This document shows, piece after piece, positions 15,783 to 23,535 of a DNA stretch of 64,000 bases. Each line of letters starts with the position of its first letter. Position 1 is the stretch's first letter. Both the position numbers and the translations under genes were made by a program. The stretch comes from Anaerolineaceae bacterium (GTDB lineage Bacteria; Chloroflexota; Anaerolineae; Anaerolineales; Anaerolineaceae): NCBI GenBank assembly GCA_018056725.1, contig JAGPFF010000005.1:1-64000 (forward strand). Direction: 5' to 3'. The notes under the pieces were generated by a model. That model saw nothing but the letters and a program-made list of their open reading frames with translations, had not been told where the DNA came from and made no database searches.

Positions 15783-17450
15783 CTATTCCTTGAATGCAAC
15801 GAAGCGTCCCCACATGGATTCTGCTTCCATCGCTTTTTGCAGGTAACAACCAATGTAATAGCGCCCACTCTTTGCCGTCGCCAGATCTCCTGCCAGATTC
15901 TCTGCATGAACAATGGCGTGCGGGAACAAGTTGAAGTGCATATCCTGATAGTAATTCTTCAGTGGATACAACTGATCCCAATCCTTGCCAAAGTCCCGAA
16001 TCAATTTGGCATTGGCTTCTTCAAATGTCTTTGGATGCCAGATGCGCATGATGGTGTTCATAGGATGGTCCGCAGAAACCGCGTCTACACCAATCCACTT
16101 GATTTTCATCTTGATTGCCCAGGCGGAGAAATCGGGTGAGGGACCCGGGTGCTTGACCATGTAGCGGAATTCATCGCAATCCGGGCTGTTCCAGCCAAAT
16201 CGATTCCAACCCGTCTTAATGATGAGGATATCTCCCTCGCGGACTTCAACCTGATCCATGATCATTTGCGGAGTGTATACGCTGGAATCACTCACCAGTT
16301 GTGAGATATCCGCGATGACACCAGGTCCAACCCAATCCTTAAGCGGAACCTGACCAATTGTGCGACCGTTCGGATAGAAGTGTTTCTCGCCGTCCATATG
16401 GGTACCGAGATGAATGGAGGCATTGCAGATGGAGCCGTTGCGACCCATGCCAAAGTATTGCCCGCCCACACGCTTGGTGTATGTAACACTCAAGGGAACG
16501 TAATTCAGCCATTGCGGTGTTTGCACAGAGAACGGCACGGTCATGTCGATCATTTCGGATTTCTTCATTTCAGCAAAGAATTCGTCATCGGTCATGCCTT
16601 CTGGCGCTGTCCAGGCAAAGACACGGCTCCATGCAGTTTCGACTTCCATGAAGGGGATCGGCATGATGCAGATCCAGGCGCGTTTATTCTTTAACTTATC
16701 AATATCACCGACAATGGCTTCAGCCAACAGCAAGTGTTTCTTGGGCATGTCGATGTGGGTCAGCTTGTAATACTCACCCTGTGGGAAGGTTTCATCCCAG
16801 GTTTTACCGGTCTCTTTCTTCAGTTTTTCCTCTGCCAGCTTGAAATGATCTTCATGCCAGCGCCGGATCGGGGTATTCATGGGGTGCTCAGCAGCTCCAC
16901 AATCCACACCGATGACCTTTAATTCCATGTCCATCGCCCACTTGTAGAATTCCATTGACGGACCTGGATGGCGGATGAGGAAGCCGAACTCTTTTGATTC
17001 AACCCCGCCCTGGGCTTCTGTGTTAAACACATCGGGCTGATCCCAGGAGTACTTGTGATACCCGGTATTGACAATGAGGATGTCGCCTTTTTTAACTTCC
17101 ACCTTCTGAAGGATCATTTCTGGAGTGTAAATGCTGTAATCCGAAACCAGATCGGAGATGTCAGCAATGACGCCCGGTCCACACAGATCGGTGAGGGGAA
17201 CATCCGCAATCGCGCGACCGCCTGAATTGAAAGCGGTCTCGCCCACCAGGTGGGTTCCCACAGTGTTACTCCAGTTCAAGATCTGACCATTTGCGCCCTG
17301 TCCGCCGCCATAAGCACCTGTGACACGTTTGAAGAAATGTACTTCAAGCGATTTTTCGTGGGGATGCGGTGGCGTGAAGATACTGCAACCTTGAGTCAGA
17401 TCAAAGAGCTTCGCATTGGAAAGCATATTAATAAAATTTTCTCGGTTCAT
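15783..17450 (-). CDS. Tandem cyclase-family (kynurenine formamidase-like) hydrolase, N-terminal half lacking metal ligands
   Basis: A 555-residue protein made of two homologous cyclase domains (about 1-270 and 300-555). Each contains GPGVIADIS-LVSD, YTP-MI, VEV-GDIL and a GVD...HPMNT block. Ordinary members are 200-270 residues. The second half has the full metal and catalytic motif HLGTHMDGEKH (347-357), His462 and Glu517. In the first half the same stretch reads TVGTHLVGETA (63-73), so two histidines and the aspartate are lost while His67 and His189 remain. The family hydrolyses cyclic or N-acyl amides (isatin hydrolase, kynurenine formamidase). It is co-transcribed with DUF1116 and FdrA, so it probably opens a ring or amide to give a ureido substrate for them. 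Confidence 0.85.
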   Translation of the reverse strand: MNRENFINMLSNAKLFDLTQGCSIFTPPHPHEKSLEVHFFKRVTGAYGGGQGANGQILNWSNTVGTHLVGETAFNSGGRAIADVPLTDLCGPGVIADISDLVSDYSIYTPEMILQKVEVKKGDILIVNTGYHKYSWDQPDVFNTEAQGGVESKEFGFLIRHPGPSMEFYKWAMDMELKVIGVDCGAAEHPMNTPIRRWHEDHFKLAEEKLKKETGKTWDETFPQGEYYKLTHIDMPKKHLLLAEAIVGDIDKLKNKRAWICIMPIPFMEVETAWSRVFAWTAPEGMTDDEFFAEMKKSEMIDMTVPFSVQTPQWLNYVPLSVTYTKRVGGQYFGMGRNGSICNASIHLGTHMDGEKHFYPNGRTIGQVPLKDWVGPGVIADISQLVSDSSVYTPQMIMDQVEVREGDILIIKTGWNRFGWNSPDCDEFRYMVKHPGPSPDFSAWAIKMKIKWIGVDAVSADHPMNTIMRIWHPKTFEEANAKLIRDFGKDWDQLYPLKNYYQDMHFNLFPHAIVHAENLAGDLATAKSGRYYIGCYLQKAMEAESMWGRFVAFKE

Positions 17451-17477
17451 TTTTTCTCCTTTTTTGAGATAGAAGAT

Positions 17478-18725
17478 CTAGTTGTAACCATACTTATCCG
17501 CGAAGGCATACAAGGCGTCTTCGAAGCATTTCATTGGGGCGGATACCACACCTGCTCCCACCTGTCCCACGCCCGGATCTTTATGAGCGACCCCGGTATT
17601 AACACGAGGGGTTATCTGTTTCTCGACTACTTTGCGGATATCAACACCGGTGGGCGTACCGCGGAAGTCAAGGAATGGGATGGTGAATTGTTTGTGCTCG
17701 GCGTAGGTAATCTCGTACATATCGAGAGTGGTGTTGATCGCGTCTTTGGGAACGCCGCCGATGAAGGTAACCAGGGCAGGAGCGGTCGCCATAGCGAAGC
17801 CACCGATACCGGCAGTTTCGGTGATCACACTGTCACCAATATCGGGGTTGGCGTCCTTTTCAGAGAAGCCCGGGAAGTAAAGCGCTTTGACCATAGGTGA
17901 AGGTGCGGTAAACCACTGATCCCCCAAACCACTTACCCGGATTCCCCAGTCCGTGCCATTACGGGTCATCACCGTCACGATGGTACTGCCTTCCACATTT
18001 TCACCAGCAGCGGTCATGGTCTTGCAGGCTGCCATAACCGGATTAAGAATGCTGAGGGCATTATCACCAAGGAACTTGATCACTTCCGCTGCAGTGGAGG
18101 TATCTTTTGCGGTTTTCACAATGTAGGGGGCAAGCTGGGTGGTCCAGAGGACGGAAGCGGCATCCAGGCGATTATGACCATCGTCGCCCATGTGCAGCGC
18201 TTTGGCTAGAATGGCACGAATATCGATTCCACCACTGGCTTCCAATGCGGCTTTGACGGTTGGACCCAGTACAGATTCCATCCATTTCAATTTTTCGATG
18301 ACATCCGGGCTGTATGCGCCCATGCGCAAAACCTTTCCTCGTCCTTCGTTGAGGTTGGAATAGCACTTGATGCCATGGGTTTGATTTTCAATGACGTAGA
18401 CCAGTTGTGATGGGGCGATCACCCCAGCCATGGGACCTGTGCAACCATGATCATGACAGGGTGAAAACTCAATCTTTCCAGACTTGAGAATCTTTTCCGC
18501 TTCTTCGGCTGTTTTAGCCTTCCCTTCAAAAAGCATCGCTCCAATCATCGCGCCTTTCATTGGTCCAGCCATGCGATCCCATGTTATCGGTGGACCGGCG
18601 TGAAGAAACATATTTTCGTGTAAACCCGGAACGACATCCAGGGCTTTCGCCATTGTGATCGCAACCGGACGAGCTTCCATGAATCTTTCCACTACATAAG
18701 CATTTGCTTTCTCAATATCAACCAT
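17478..18725 (-). CDS. DUF1116 protein (AllG/YlbE-like), putative carbamoyltransferase component
   Basis: A 415-residue DUF1116 member with landmarks AKALDVVPGLHENMFLHAGPPITWDRM, PCHDHGCTGPMAGV, MGDDGHNRLDAAS and MTRNGTDWGIR. In E. coli the homologue YlbE (AllG) acts with FdrA (AllF) and YlbF (AllH) as oxamate carbamoyltransferase in allantoin fermentation, releasing carbamoyl phosphate. Length is normal. It lies 36 bases downstream of fdrA and 27 bases upstream of the double cyclase. No AllH (DUF2877) gene and no carbamate kinase are in the window, so the natural substrate may differ from oxalurate. Confidence 0.85.
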   Translation of the reverse strand: MVDIEKANAYVVERFMEARPVAITMAKALDVVPGLHENMFLHAGPPITWDRMAGPMKGAMIGAMLFEGKAKTAEEAEKILKSGKIEFSPCHDHGCTGPMAGVIAPSQLVYVIENQTHGIKCYSNLNEGRGKVLRMGAYSPDVIEKLKWMESVLGPTVKAALEASGGIDIRAILAKALHMGDDGHNRLDAASVLWTTQLAPYIVKTAKDTSTAAEVIKFLGDNALSILNPVMAACKTMTAAGENVEGSTIVTVMTRNGTDWGIRVSGLGDQWFTAPSPMVKALYFPGFSEKDANPDIGDSVITETAGIGGFAMATAPALVTFIGGVPKDAINTTLDMYEITYAEHKQFTIPFLDFRGTPTGVDIRKVVEKQITPRVNTGVAHKDPGVGQVGAGVVSAPMKCFEDALYAFADKYGYN

Positions 18726-18761
18726 GTGCTTCCTCCAGGTTCGTAGAATAGGGAACAGGGA

Positions 18762-20498
18762 TTACTTTCGCGGTGCCTTCATTTTTTGCAGAATATTCAT
18801 CAACTTTTCGTTTCCACCAGCAGGTGGTTTCCAATCCACATGAACGTAAGGAGCGCCCTGGTCTTTCAGATTGGCGGCGAAGGATTCAAGCCCAACATTG
18901 ATCGCAGCCAGAGGTTTCTTGAGCGCGTCCAGATCAACCGGTTTACCCGGTACAACCACCGGGGGTTCATCGCGTTCAGCCAGTGCACGCAAAAGTCTGC
19001 CAACATAGCGGCAAACAAATTCATTGCTGGTGTCTACCAGGGCGCCGGCAGCCTTAAGCTGCTGAATCTGCGAATTGAGGTTCTGAGGATCCTCATCCGT
19101 CCCTGTGACCACGCAAACCACCTCAAGATGCCGACCATCTTCTTTGGCTTCCGCGATGCATTTGGCAATTGCCGGGGCAATTTCGCTGGCAGGATTGGGG
19201 TGGGATCCATATCCAATGACCACGTCCAGAAGAATCACTGCCACTTCAGGGTCTTTGGCTTCTTCATACAACCGGCGAATGCGCAGTTCATTATCCATCA
19301 TCGGGTGTAACCGCCCGACAGTAAATTCATCTTCACCAAGGTCGACGATACAATTCTCCTGGCTGACAAATGAATCAGGAAGTTTGAATTCCTTATTGAT
19401 CGGGGAATTTGCCAGAACACGGGGCACATAGCCATAAAGAATATGCTGCGCTTCATAAGCCAAGGTACCGCCTGAGAAGAGACCCCGCAGATATTTTTGC
19501 CGGGGGGCAAATTTCTGGATGGGAAGATCTTCGTCACCGGTCAACTTGGGGGGATGATTTGCCAGTTCCACTGCCAATCTGGCGGCATCATCCAATCCGG
19601 TGGCAAAGAAAAGATTGCCATCGCGGGTGGTGGTGATGGGGCGGGCAATGAAATTGACCACAACCGGTTTGCCTGCTTTTCGGGCAACTTTTAATACCTC
19701 TTCCGCCACCTTCGGAGAAGGCGGTTTTGAGGTGAGCACGATAACTTTCGTTTCAGGATCGCGCGCCAGAACATCCAGCGCCTGCAGGAAGGTAATCGCA
19801 CCAACTTCAGCTTTCAGGTCACGCCCACCGGTGCCGATGCCAAATGTAATACCGCTGTTTAATTGATGAATACGGGTGGCAACCTGCTGCAAACCCGTAC
19901 CTGCTGCGGCGACAATGCCGATGGGACCTTTGCGAATTTTGTTGGCAAAAGCCAGCCCATAGCCATCAATCATGGCAGTACCACAATCCGGACCCATTAC
20001 CATCAAGCCAAGCTCACGGGCTTCTTTCTTCAATGCAATTTCATCTTCGATGGAGACGTTATCACTGAACAGGTGAACATGTTTGCCAAGACGCAGCGCC
20101 TCGCGCGTGACGGAGGCAGCGTAACGACCGGCAACCGAAATGATCACCCATTCAGCATCCGGCAGCAGGTCAACGGCACTTTCCAGGCTGCGCGGCTGAT
20201 ATTCCTGATCACCTGTGTTTTTTCGCGCGGCAAGCAGTTCATCCACCTTGGCTAAAGCTTCGTCTGCCGCTTTTTCATTTTCCGCTTTGACTACAATCGC
20301 CAGATCATCAGGCTTGGTCGCGTTTACTTCGGGAGTGTCAAGACCAATGTGGGCAAGCAATTCCTTGTTGGACTCTGTGCCCATGACCACACCGGCATCG
20401 AGAATGCCAGGCAACCCGGCAAGCGAACGCTGCAAAGACATTAACTTTGCCGAGTCGTAATACACGCCACTTCGAACTTCAGTTTTTAATGTTGCCAT
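18762..20498 (-). CDS. fdrA: FdrA/AllF-like acyl-CoA-synthetase-fold protein
   Basis: A 578-residue protein combining a CoA-binding-like Rossmann domain and succinyl-CoA-synthetase alpha/beta-like modules: IISVAGRYAASVTREAL, MGPDCGTAMIDGYGLAFAN, IGIVAAAGTGLQQVATRIH, GLFSGGTLAYE and VILLDVVIGYGSHPNP. This is the FdrA signature; E. coli FdrA (AllF) works with DUF1116 in transcarbamylation of an oxamate/oxalurate pair. The ATG at 20498 has GGAG eight bases upstream. It is first gene of a three-gene operon whose promoter and structured leader lie at 20499-20681. A nucleophilic or phosphorylated residue is not assigned here. Confidence 0.87.
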   Translation of the reverse strand: MATLKTEVRSGVYYDSAKLMSLQRSLAGLPGILDAGVVMGTESNKELLAHIGLDTPEVNATKPDDLAIVVKAENEKAADEALAKVDELLAARKNTGDQEYQPRSLESAVDLLPDAEWVIISVAGRYAASVTREALRLGKHVHLFSDNVSIEDEIALKKEARELGLMVMGPDCGTAMIDGYGLAFANKIRKGPIGIVAAAGTGLQQVATRIHQLNSGITFGIGTGGRDLKAEVGAITFLQALDVLARDPETKVIVLTSKPPSPKVAEEVLKVARKAGKPVVVNFIARPITTTRDGNLFFATGLDDAARLAVELANHPPKLTGDEDLPIQKFAPRQKYLRGLFSGGTLAYEAQHILYGYVPRVLANSPINKEFKLPDSFVSQENCIVDLGEDEFTVGRLHPMMDNELRIRRLYEEAKDPEVAVILLDVVIGYGSHPNPASEIAPAIAKCIAEAKEDGRHLEVVCVVTGTDEDPQNLNSQIQQLKAAGALVDTSNEFVCRYVGRLLRALAERDEPPVVVPGKPVDLDALKKPLAAINVGLESFAANLKDQGAPYVHVDWKPPAGGNEKLMNILQKMKAPRK

Positions 20499-20645
20499 TA
20501 TTACTCCTGAAAAGTGAGATATTTTGGGAAAAAACGGGCGAATTTCTATTCCCGCAGGTCAACGGGAGGTTTTCGCGTTCATCCCTGGTTTAATAAAGGT
20601 CCTGAGACGGTTGATTAAGCTCTTTTTTTGTTCACCCAACCGTCC
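20499..20645 (-). ncRNA. Structured 5' leader of the fdrA operon, candidate cis-regulatory RNA
   Basis: About 145 bases between the predicted start site and the fdrA ATG. Near its 5' end GACGGTTG and CAACCGTC (minus strand, 20644-20637 and 20613-20606) can pair around a purine-rich loop. A second small stem CCCG/CGGG follows near 20550-20570. I do not match it to a known riboswitch class. Evidence is limited to pairing potential and unusual leader length. Confidence 0.3.
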
Positions 20646-20651
20646 TAATTG

Positions 20652-20681
20652 ACTATATCACGAAGAAATAAGCACAGTCAA
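20652..20681 (-). promoter_or_regulatory. Promoter of the fdrA-DUF1116-cyclase operon
   Basis: On the minus strand TTGACT (20681-20676), an 18-base spacer and TATAGT (20657-20652) give a good sigma-70 match with a start near 20645. Confidence 0.6.
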
Positions 20682-20725
20682 CTAACCTTAATCGAAAAAT
20701 ACACTGACAAATTACATGCTCTTAA

Positions 20726-20767
20726 AAAAACTCCTCCAAGGTCATTCATGCACTTGGAGGAGTTTTT
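20726..20767 (-). terminator. Intrinsic terminator, probably of the 20785-21510 gene
   Basis: A 15-base stem, AAAAACTCCTCCAAG (20726-20740) with its inverse at 20753-20767 and a 12-base loop. The minus-strand transcript ends in seven Ts. It lies 18 bases after the stop codon at 20785 and could work on both strands. Confidence 0.85.
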
Positions 20768-20784
20768 GATTATCCAAATTTTGT

Positions 20785-21510
20785 TTACAGGTCGAGCGTC
20801 TCGGGAACGTGAAAGTTTTCATTGGCTTTGCGAACTTCATCCGTCACATTGAAGTTCAGATCTTGACCAATCACTTCCTTGATGTAATCCTTCACGCGGC
20901 TCTGCCACATATCCTGGGTAAGGTAGAATATCTTGGCGCCGCCGAGTTCGTGCTGGCACTGCGGCCAGGGTTTGGTGGGTTGAGCCATGGAAAGACCAGC
21001 CATCCGCCACCCGTTATAGCTCTCGAAGGTTGACCACCATTCCTGCACTTTAAGCAGTTCCATCGCATAATAGGTTTTGACGTAGTACATCGGCCAGCCT
21101 AATTTCGCGCGGCGGGAAAAGGTGAGGGTGTGCAGGCTGATCGCCACATCTTTGTCCCATGCCCGACCATTAGCAAAACCAAGCCACTCACCATCGACAA
21201 GACCCACCATGGTGAATGGATCTTTTAAGCGTTTGCGACGCAGGGCAAGAATTTCACCATAGACACGAACGCCGACGATATCATAGAAATCCTTCTCGAC
21301 CTTCATCACTTTTTCAAGGTAGCCGAGCATGGGGTCGATATCGCTATCCTGAATACCACGGATAAAGAGGATTCGTCCATCAGGCAAGGCGATTTGCGAT
21401 TCAGGAATCGGAGGCATCTTCATGGGGGCACCCTGCAGAATACCTTCGATATCGCGAACATCAATCTTCATTTCAGTTGTCGATACTGGGGTTGGGAGTT
21501 CTACTTTCAT
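20785..21510 (-). CDS. Uncharacterised protein, weakly GNAT-like
   Basis: A 241-residue protein starting at ATG 21510 (AAGGA upstream; an earlier in-frame start at 21591 would sit upstream of the promoter's -35 box). The middle part (ALPDGRILFIRGIQDSDIDP at about 45-64, FTMVGLVDGEWLGFANGR, then LHTLTFSRRAKLGWPMYYVK) has the order of a GNAT acyltransferase: substrate sensing strand, beta bulge, and an Arg-rich cofactor loop. The canonical RxxGxG/A is not intact, so the call is weak. It has its own promoter and terminator. It lies between the FdrA operon and an aldehyde dehydrogenase. Confidence 0.55.
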   Translation of the reverse strand: MKVELPTPVSTTEMKIDVRDIEGILQGAPMKMPPIPESQIALPDGRILFIRGIQDSDIDPMLGYLEKVMKVEKDFYDIVGVRVYGEILALRRKRLKDPFTMVGLVDGEWLGFANGRAWDKDVAISLHTLTFSRRAKLGWPMYYVKTYYAMELLKVQEWWSTFESYNGWRMAGLSMAQPTKPWPQCQHELGGAKIFYLTQDMWQSRVKDYIKEVIGQDLNFNVTDEVRKANENFHVPETLDL

Positions 21511-21550
21511 TTTGAATCCTTTTCTTTTTATATTTTTTATTCTTAAAAAG

Positions 21551-21579
21551 AGTATAGCATCCGCGTAGGGCTTCGTCAA
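21551..21579 (-). promoter_or_regulatory. Promoter of the 20785-21510 gene
   Basis: On the minus strand TTGACG (21579-21574), 17 bases and TATACT (21556-21551), predicted start near 21544, leader about 35 bases. Confidence 0.65.
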
Positions 21580-21734
21580 TTGACCCTTCATTGATTAAGA
21601 CGAAATCAGAGAGAAAGTAGTATTTTAGTCATGCGTGATTTTGCTCAAAAAAGAGGATATGGCACCACGGTAGCCAAAAACGGATTTTGTGCTATAAAAA
21701 CATCAACTCTATTTCTTATTCACTGGAGAGAATC

Positions 21735-22049
21735 ATGGCTCAAGAAACTCAAATGATCACCATCATGCTCCGGCACGATCAATCAAAGAATCTCGATGAA
21801 ATTCAAGAATATTTAAGGCAAAGCGGCTTTTGGCGTGAATTTCCACCGGATGGAATCGAGATTGTATCCTGGTACGTGATGATGGGTATCGGGCACGTGG
21901 TAACCATCAAAATCCCGCCGGAACGCTTGCGTGAAGTTAATATCCTGATCGAAAAACGTGCCTGGAAAGCCTTTACCACCGAGTTCTACCCCAGCTACGA
22001 CTTTCTTCCTTTTTACCAACAATTTCATCAGGATTCGCTTCAACATTAA
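21735..22049 (+). CDS. Small conserved-looking protein of unknown function
   Basis: A 104-residue protein. ATG at 21735 with GGAGAG upstream is preferred to the in-frame start at 21687. It contains IMLRHDQSKNLDEIQEYLRQ, IVSWYVMMGIGHVVTIKIPP and EKRAWKAFTTEFYPSYDF. This wording resembles a small alpha/beta family I have seen annotated as hypothetical in many bacteria, but I cannot name it. It is the only plus-strand gene between 7.2 and 28.8 kb and is alone in its transcription unit. Confidence 0.65.
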   Translation: MAQETQMITIMLRHDQSKNLDEIQEYLRQSGFWREFPPDGIEIVSWYVMMGIGHVVTIKIPPERLREVNILIEKRAWKAFTTEFYPSYDFLPFYQQFHQDSLQH

Positions 22050-22066
22050 TGGGACAAATACAAAAA

Positions 22067-22088
22067 AACCGCCTGTTGTCAGGCGGTT
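22067..22088 (-). terminator. Intrinsic terminator of the aldehyde dehydrogenase operon
   Basis: AACCGCCTG (22067-22075) pairs with CAGGCGGTT (22080-22088) over a 4-base loop, followed on the minus strand by a run of seven Ts. It lies 19 bases after the 22108 stop. It also lies just after the plus-strand gene and may serve both. Confidence 0.9.
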
Positions 22089-22107
22089 GATTTACCATCC
22101 GGTGCTT

Positions 22108-23493
22108 TTAACGACCGTATTTTTCAAAATGCGGAGCAAAAAGCTTTTCTGCATCAGGGATATTGGCGGGAATCGGGTAGGAAACCCAGGTAACATTCAT
22201 CATGTGCTTGACGGTAATATTCTCAGTGGTGATGTTACCGCCCCAGGTGCCACAACCCAAAGACATGGTGAAGGGCATGCCATTCTCCCAATCGCCGCTA
22301 TTCCCCACGGATTGAGGCTGCCTGACCATCATACGGCTCACTTTTGCTTTCAGCGCCAGTTCCATGATGTGATCTTCATTCACTGAATGTATGCCGCAGG
22401 AGTGACCGTAACCGCTGAATGCGGTGATGTCGATCACCATCTGCACTGCTGTACTGAAATCACGATATTTCCACAGCGTCAGCACGGGAGAAAGTTTTTC
22501 CGCAGAGAACATATCTTCCGGACCGATGTGTTCACCGAGGACCATCAGGAACTTGGTATCTGCGGGGACTTGAATGCCAGCAACATTCGCGATATGTTGA
22601 ACACTCTTGCACACAATATTGCTGCCTAAATGATGACCATCCGGCCACATGGCATTTTTCAGTTTAGCGCGGTCTTCACCAGTAACCAGGTAACCGCCCG
22701 TCTTTTTGAGTTCAGCCAGTAAAGCATCGAAAATGCCTTCCTGAATGATGATATTGTTTTCGGCAGAGCAGGACGTGGCGTTATCATAGATTTTTCCTCT
22801 GCAGATTTTCGCTGCAGTCACTGGCAGGTCGGCGGACTCATCCACAATGATGGTTGCATTACCAGCGCCGACACCATAAGCAGGTTTACCGCTGCTGTAG
22901 GCAGGCTTTACTACCCCTGCTCCGCCGGTCGCCAGCACCAGATCCACCTTGCTCATCAATTCCTGCGAGAGTTCAAGCGTGGGTTCCTCAATAAATTGCA
23001 CCAGATCTTCCGGTGCACCAACTTTTTTAAGTCCTTTGCGCATTTCGGCACAAATCGCCGCACAGGTCTTCTTCGCTTTGGGGTGCGGTGAGAAAATGAT
23101 CGCATTGCGCGCAGCGAGTGCGGGCAAGCCATTACAGGGCATGGTGGACGAGGAGTTCGTCATCGGTGTGATCGCGCCAATGACGCCAACCGGTTTGGCA
23201 ATTTTAATCAATCCTTTTTCAGGAACCCTTTCAATCACGCCAACAGTTTTCACTCCCTGCAAATCACGCAGGACGCCTAGCGTTTTCTTTTGGTGTTTGG
23301 AGACTTTGTCCTCGTAAATCCCCAGACCGGTTTCATCGACAGCAAGGCGGGCAACCGCTTTGGCGGTTTCAGGCTTGTAGGATTCCCAGCCAACGGACAA
23401 AATCATTTCATTTACCTGTTCCTGCGTCCAGAATTCAACGACTTTTTGTGCTGCCCGTGCCCGGGCGATGAGTTGGTCGATTAATTCGGTCAT
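22108..23493 (-). CDS. CoA-acylating aldehyde dehydrogenase (SauS/EutE-like), no encapsulation peptide
   Basis: A 461-residue member of the acylating branch of the aldehyde dehydrogenase superfamily. It shows IGAITPMTNSSST (105-117), LATGGAGVVKPAYSSGKPAYGVGAGN and the catalytic Cys242 in DNATSCSAEN. Its wording is closest to the group containing sulfoacetaldehyde and semialdehyde acylating dehydrogenases. Unlike the microcompartment enzyme it has no terminal helix extension. It is the last gene of an operon after a permease, a saccharopine-dehydrogenase-like protein and a GabT-like aminotransferase. It therefore probably takes the semialdehyde made by the aminotransferase (succinate, malonate or similar) to an acyl-CoA. 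Confidence 0.85.
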   Translation of the reverse strand: MTELIDQLIARARAAQKVVEFWTQEQVNEMILSVGWESYKPETAKAVARLAVDETGLGIYEDKVSKHQKKTLGVLRDLQGVKTVGVIERVPEKGLIKIAKPVGVIGAITPMTNSSSTMPCNGLPALAARNAIIFSPHPKAKKTCAAICAEMRKGLKKVGAPEDLVQFIEEPTLELSQELMSKVDLVLATGGAGVVKPAYSSGKPAYGVGAGNATIIVDESADLPVTAAKICRGKIYDNATSCSAENNIIIQEGIFDALLAELKKTGGYLVTGEDRAKLKNAMWPDGHHLGSNIVCKSVQHIANVAGIQVPADTKFLMVLGEHIGPEDMFSAEKLSPVLTLWKYRDFSTAVQMVIDITAFSGYGHSCGIHSVNEDHIMELALKAKVSRMMVRQPQSVGNSGDWENGMPFTMSLGCGTWGGNITTENITVKHMMNVTWVSYPIPANIPDAEKLFAPHFEKYGR

Positions 23494-23535
23494 GGTTTAC
23501 TCTCCTGTCTAAAAATGATTGGAAACAACTGTATT

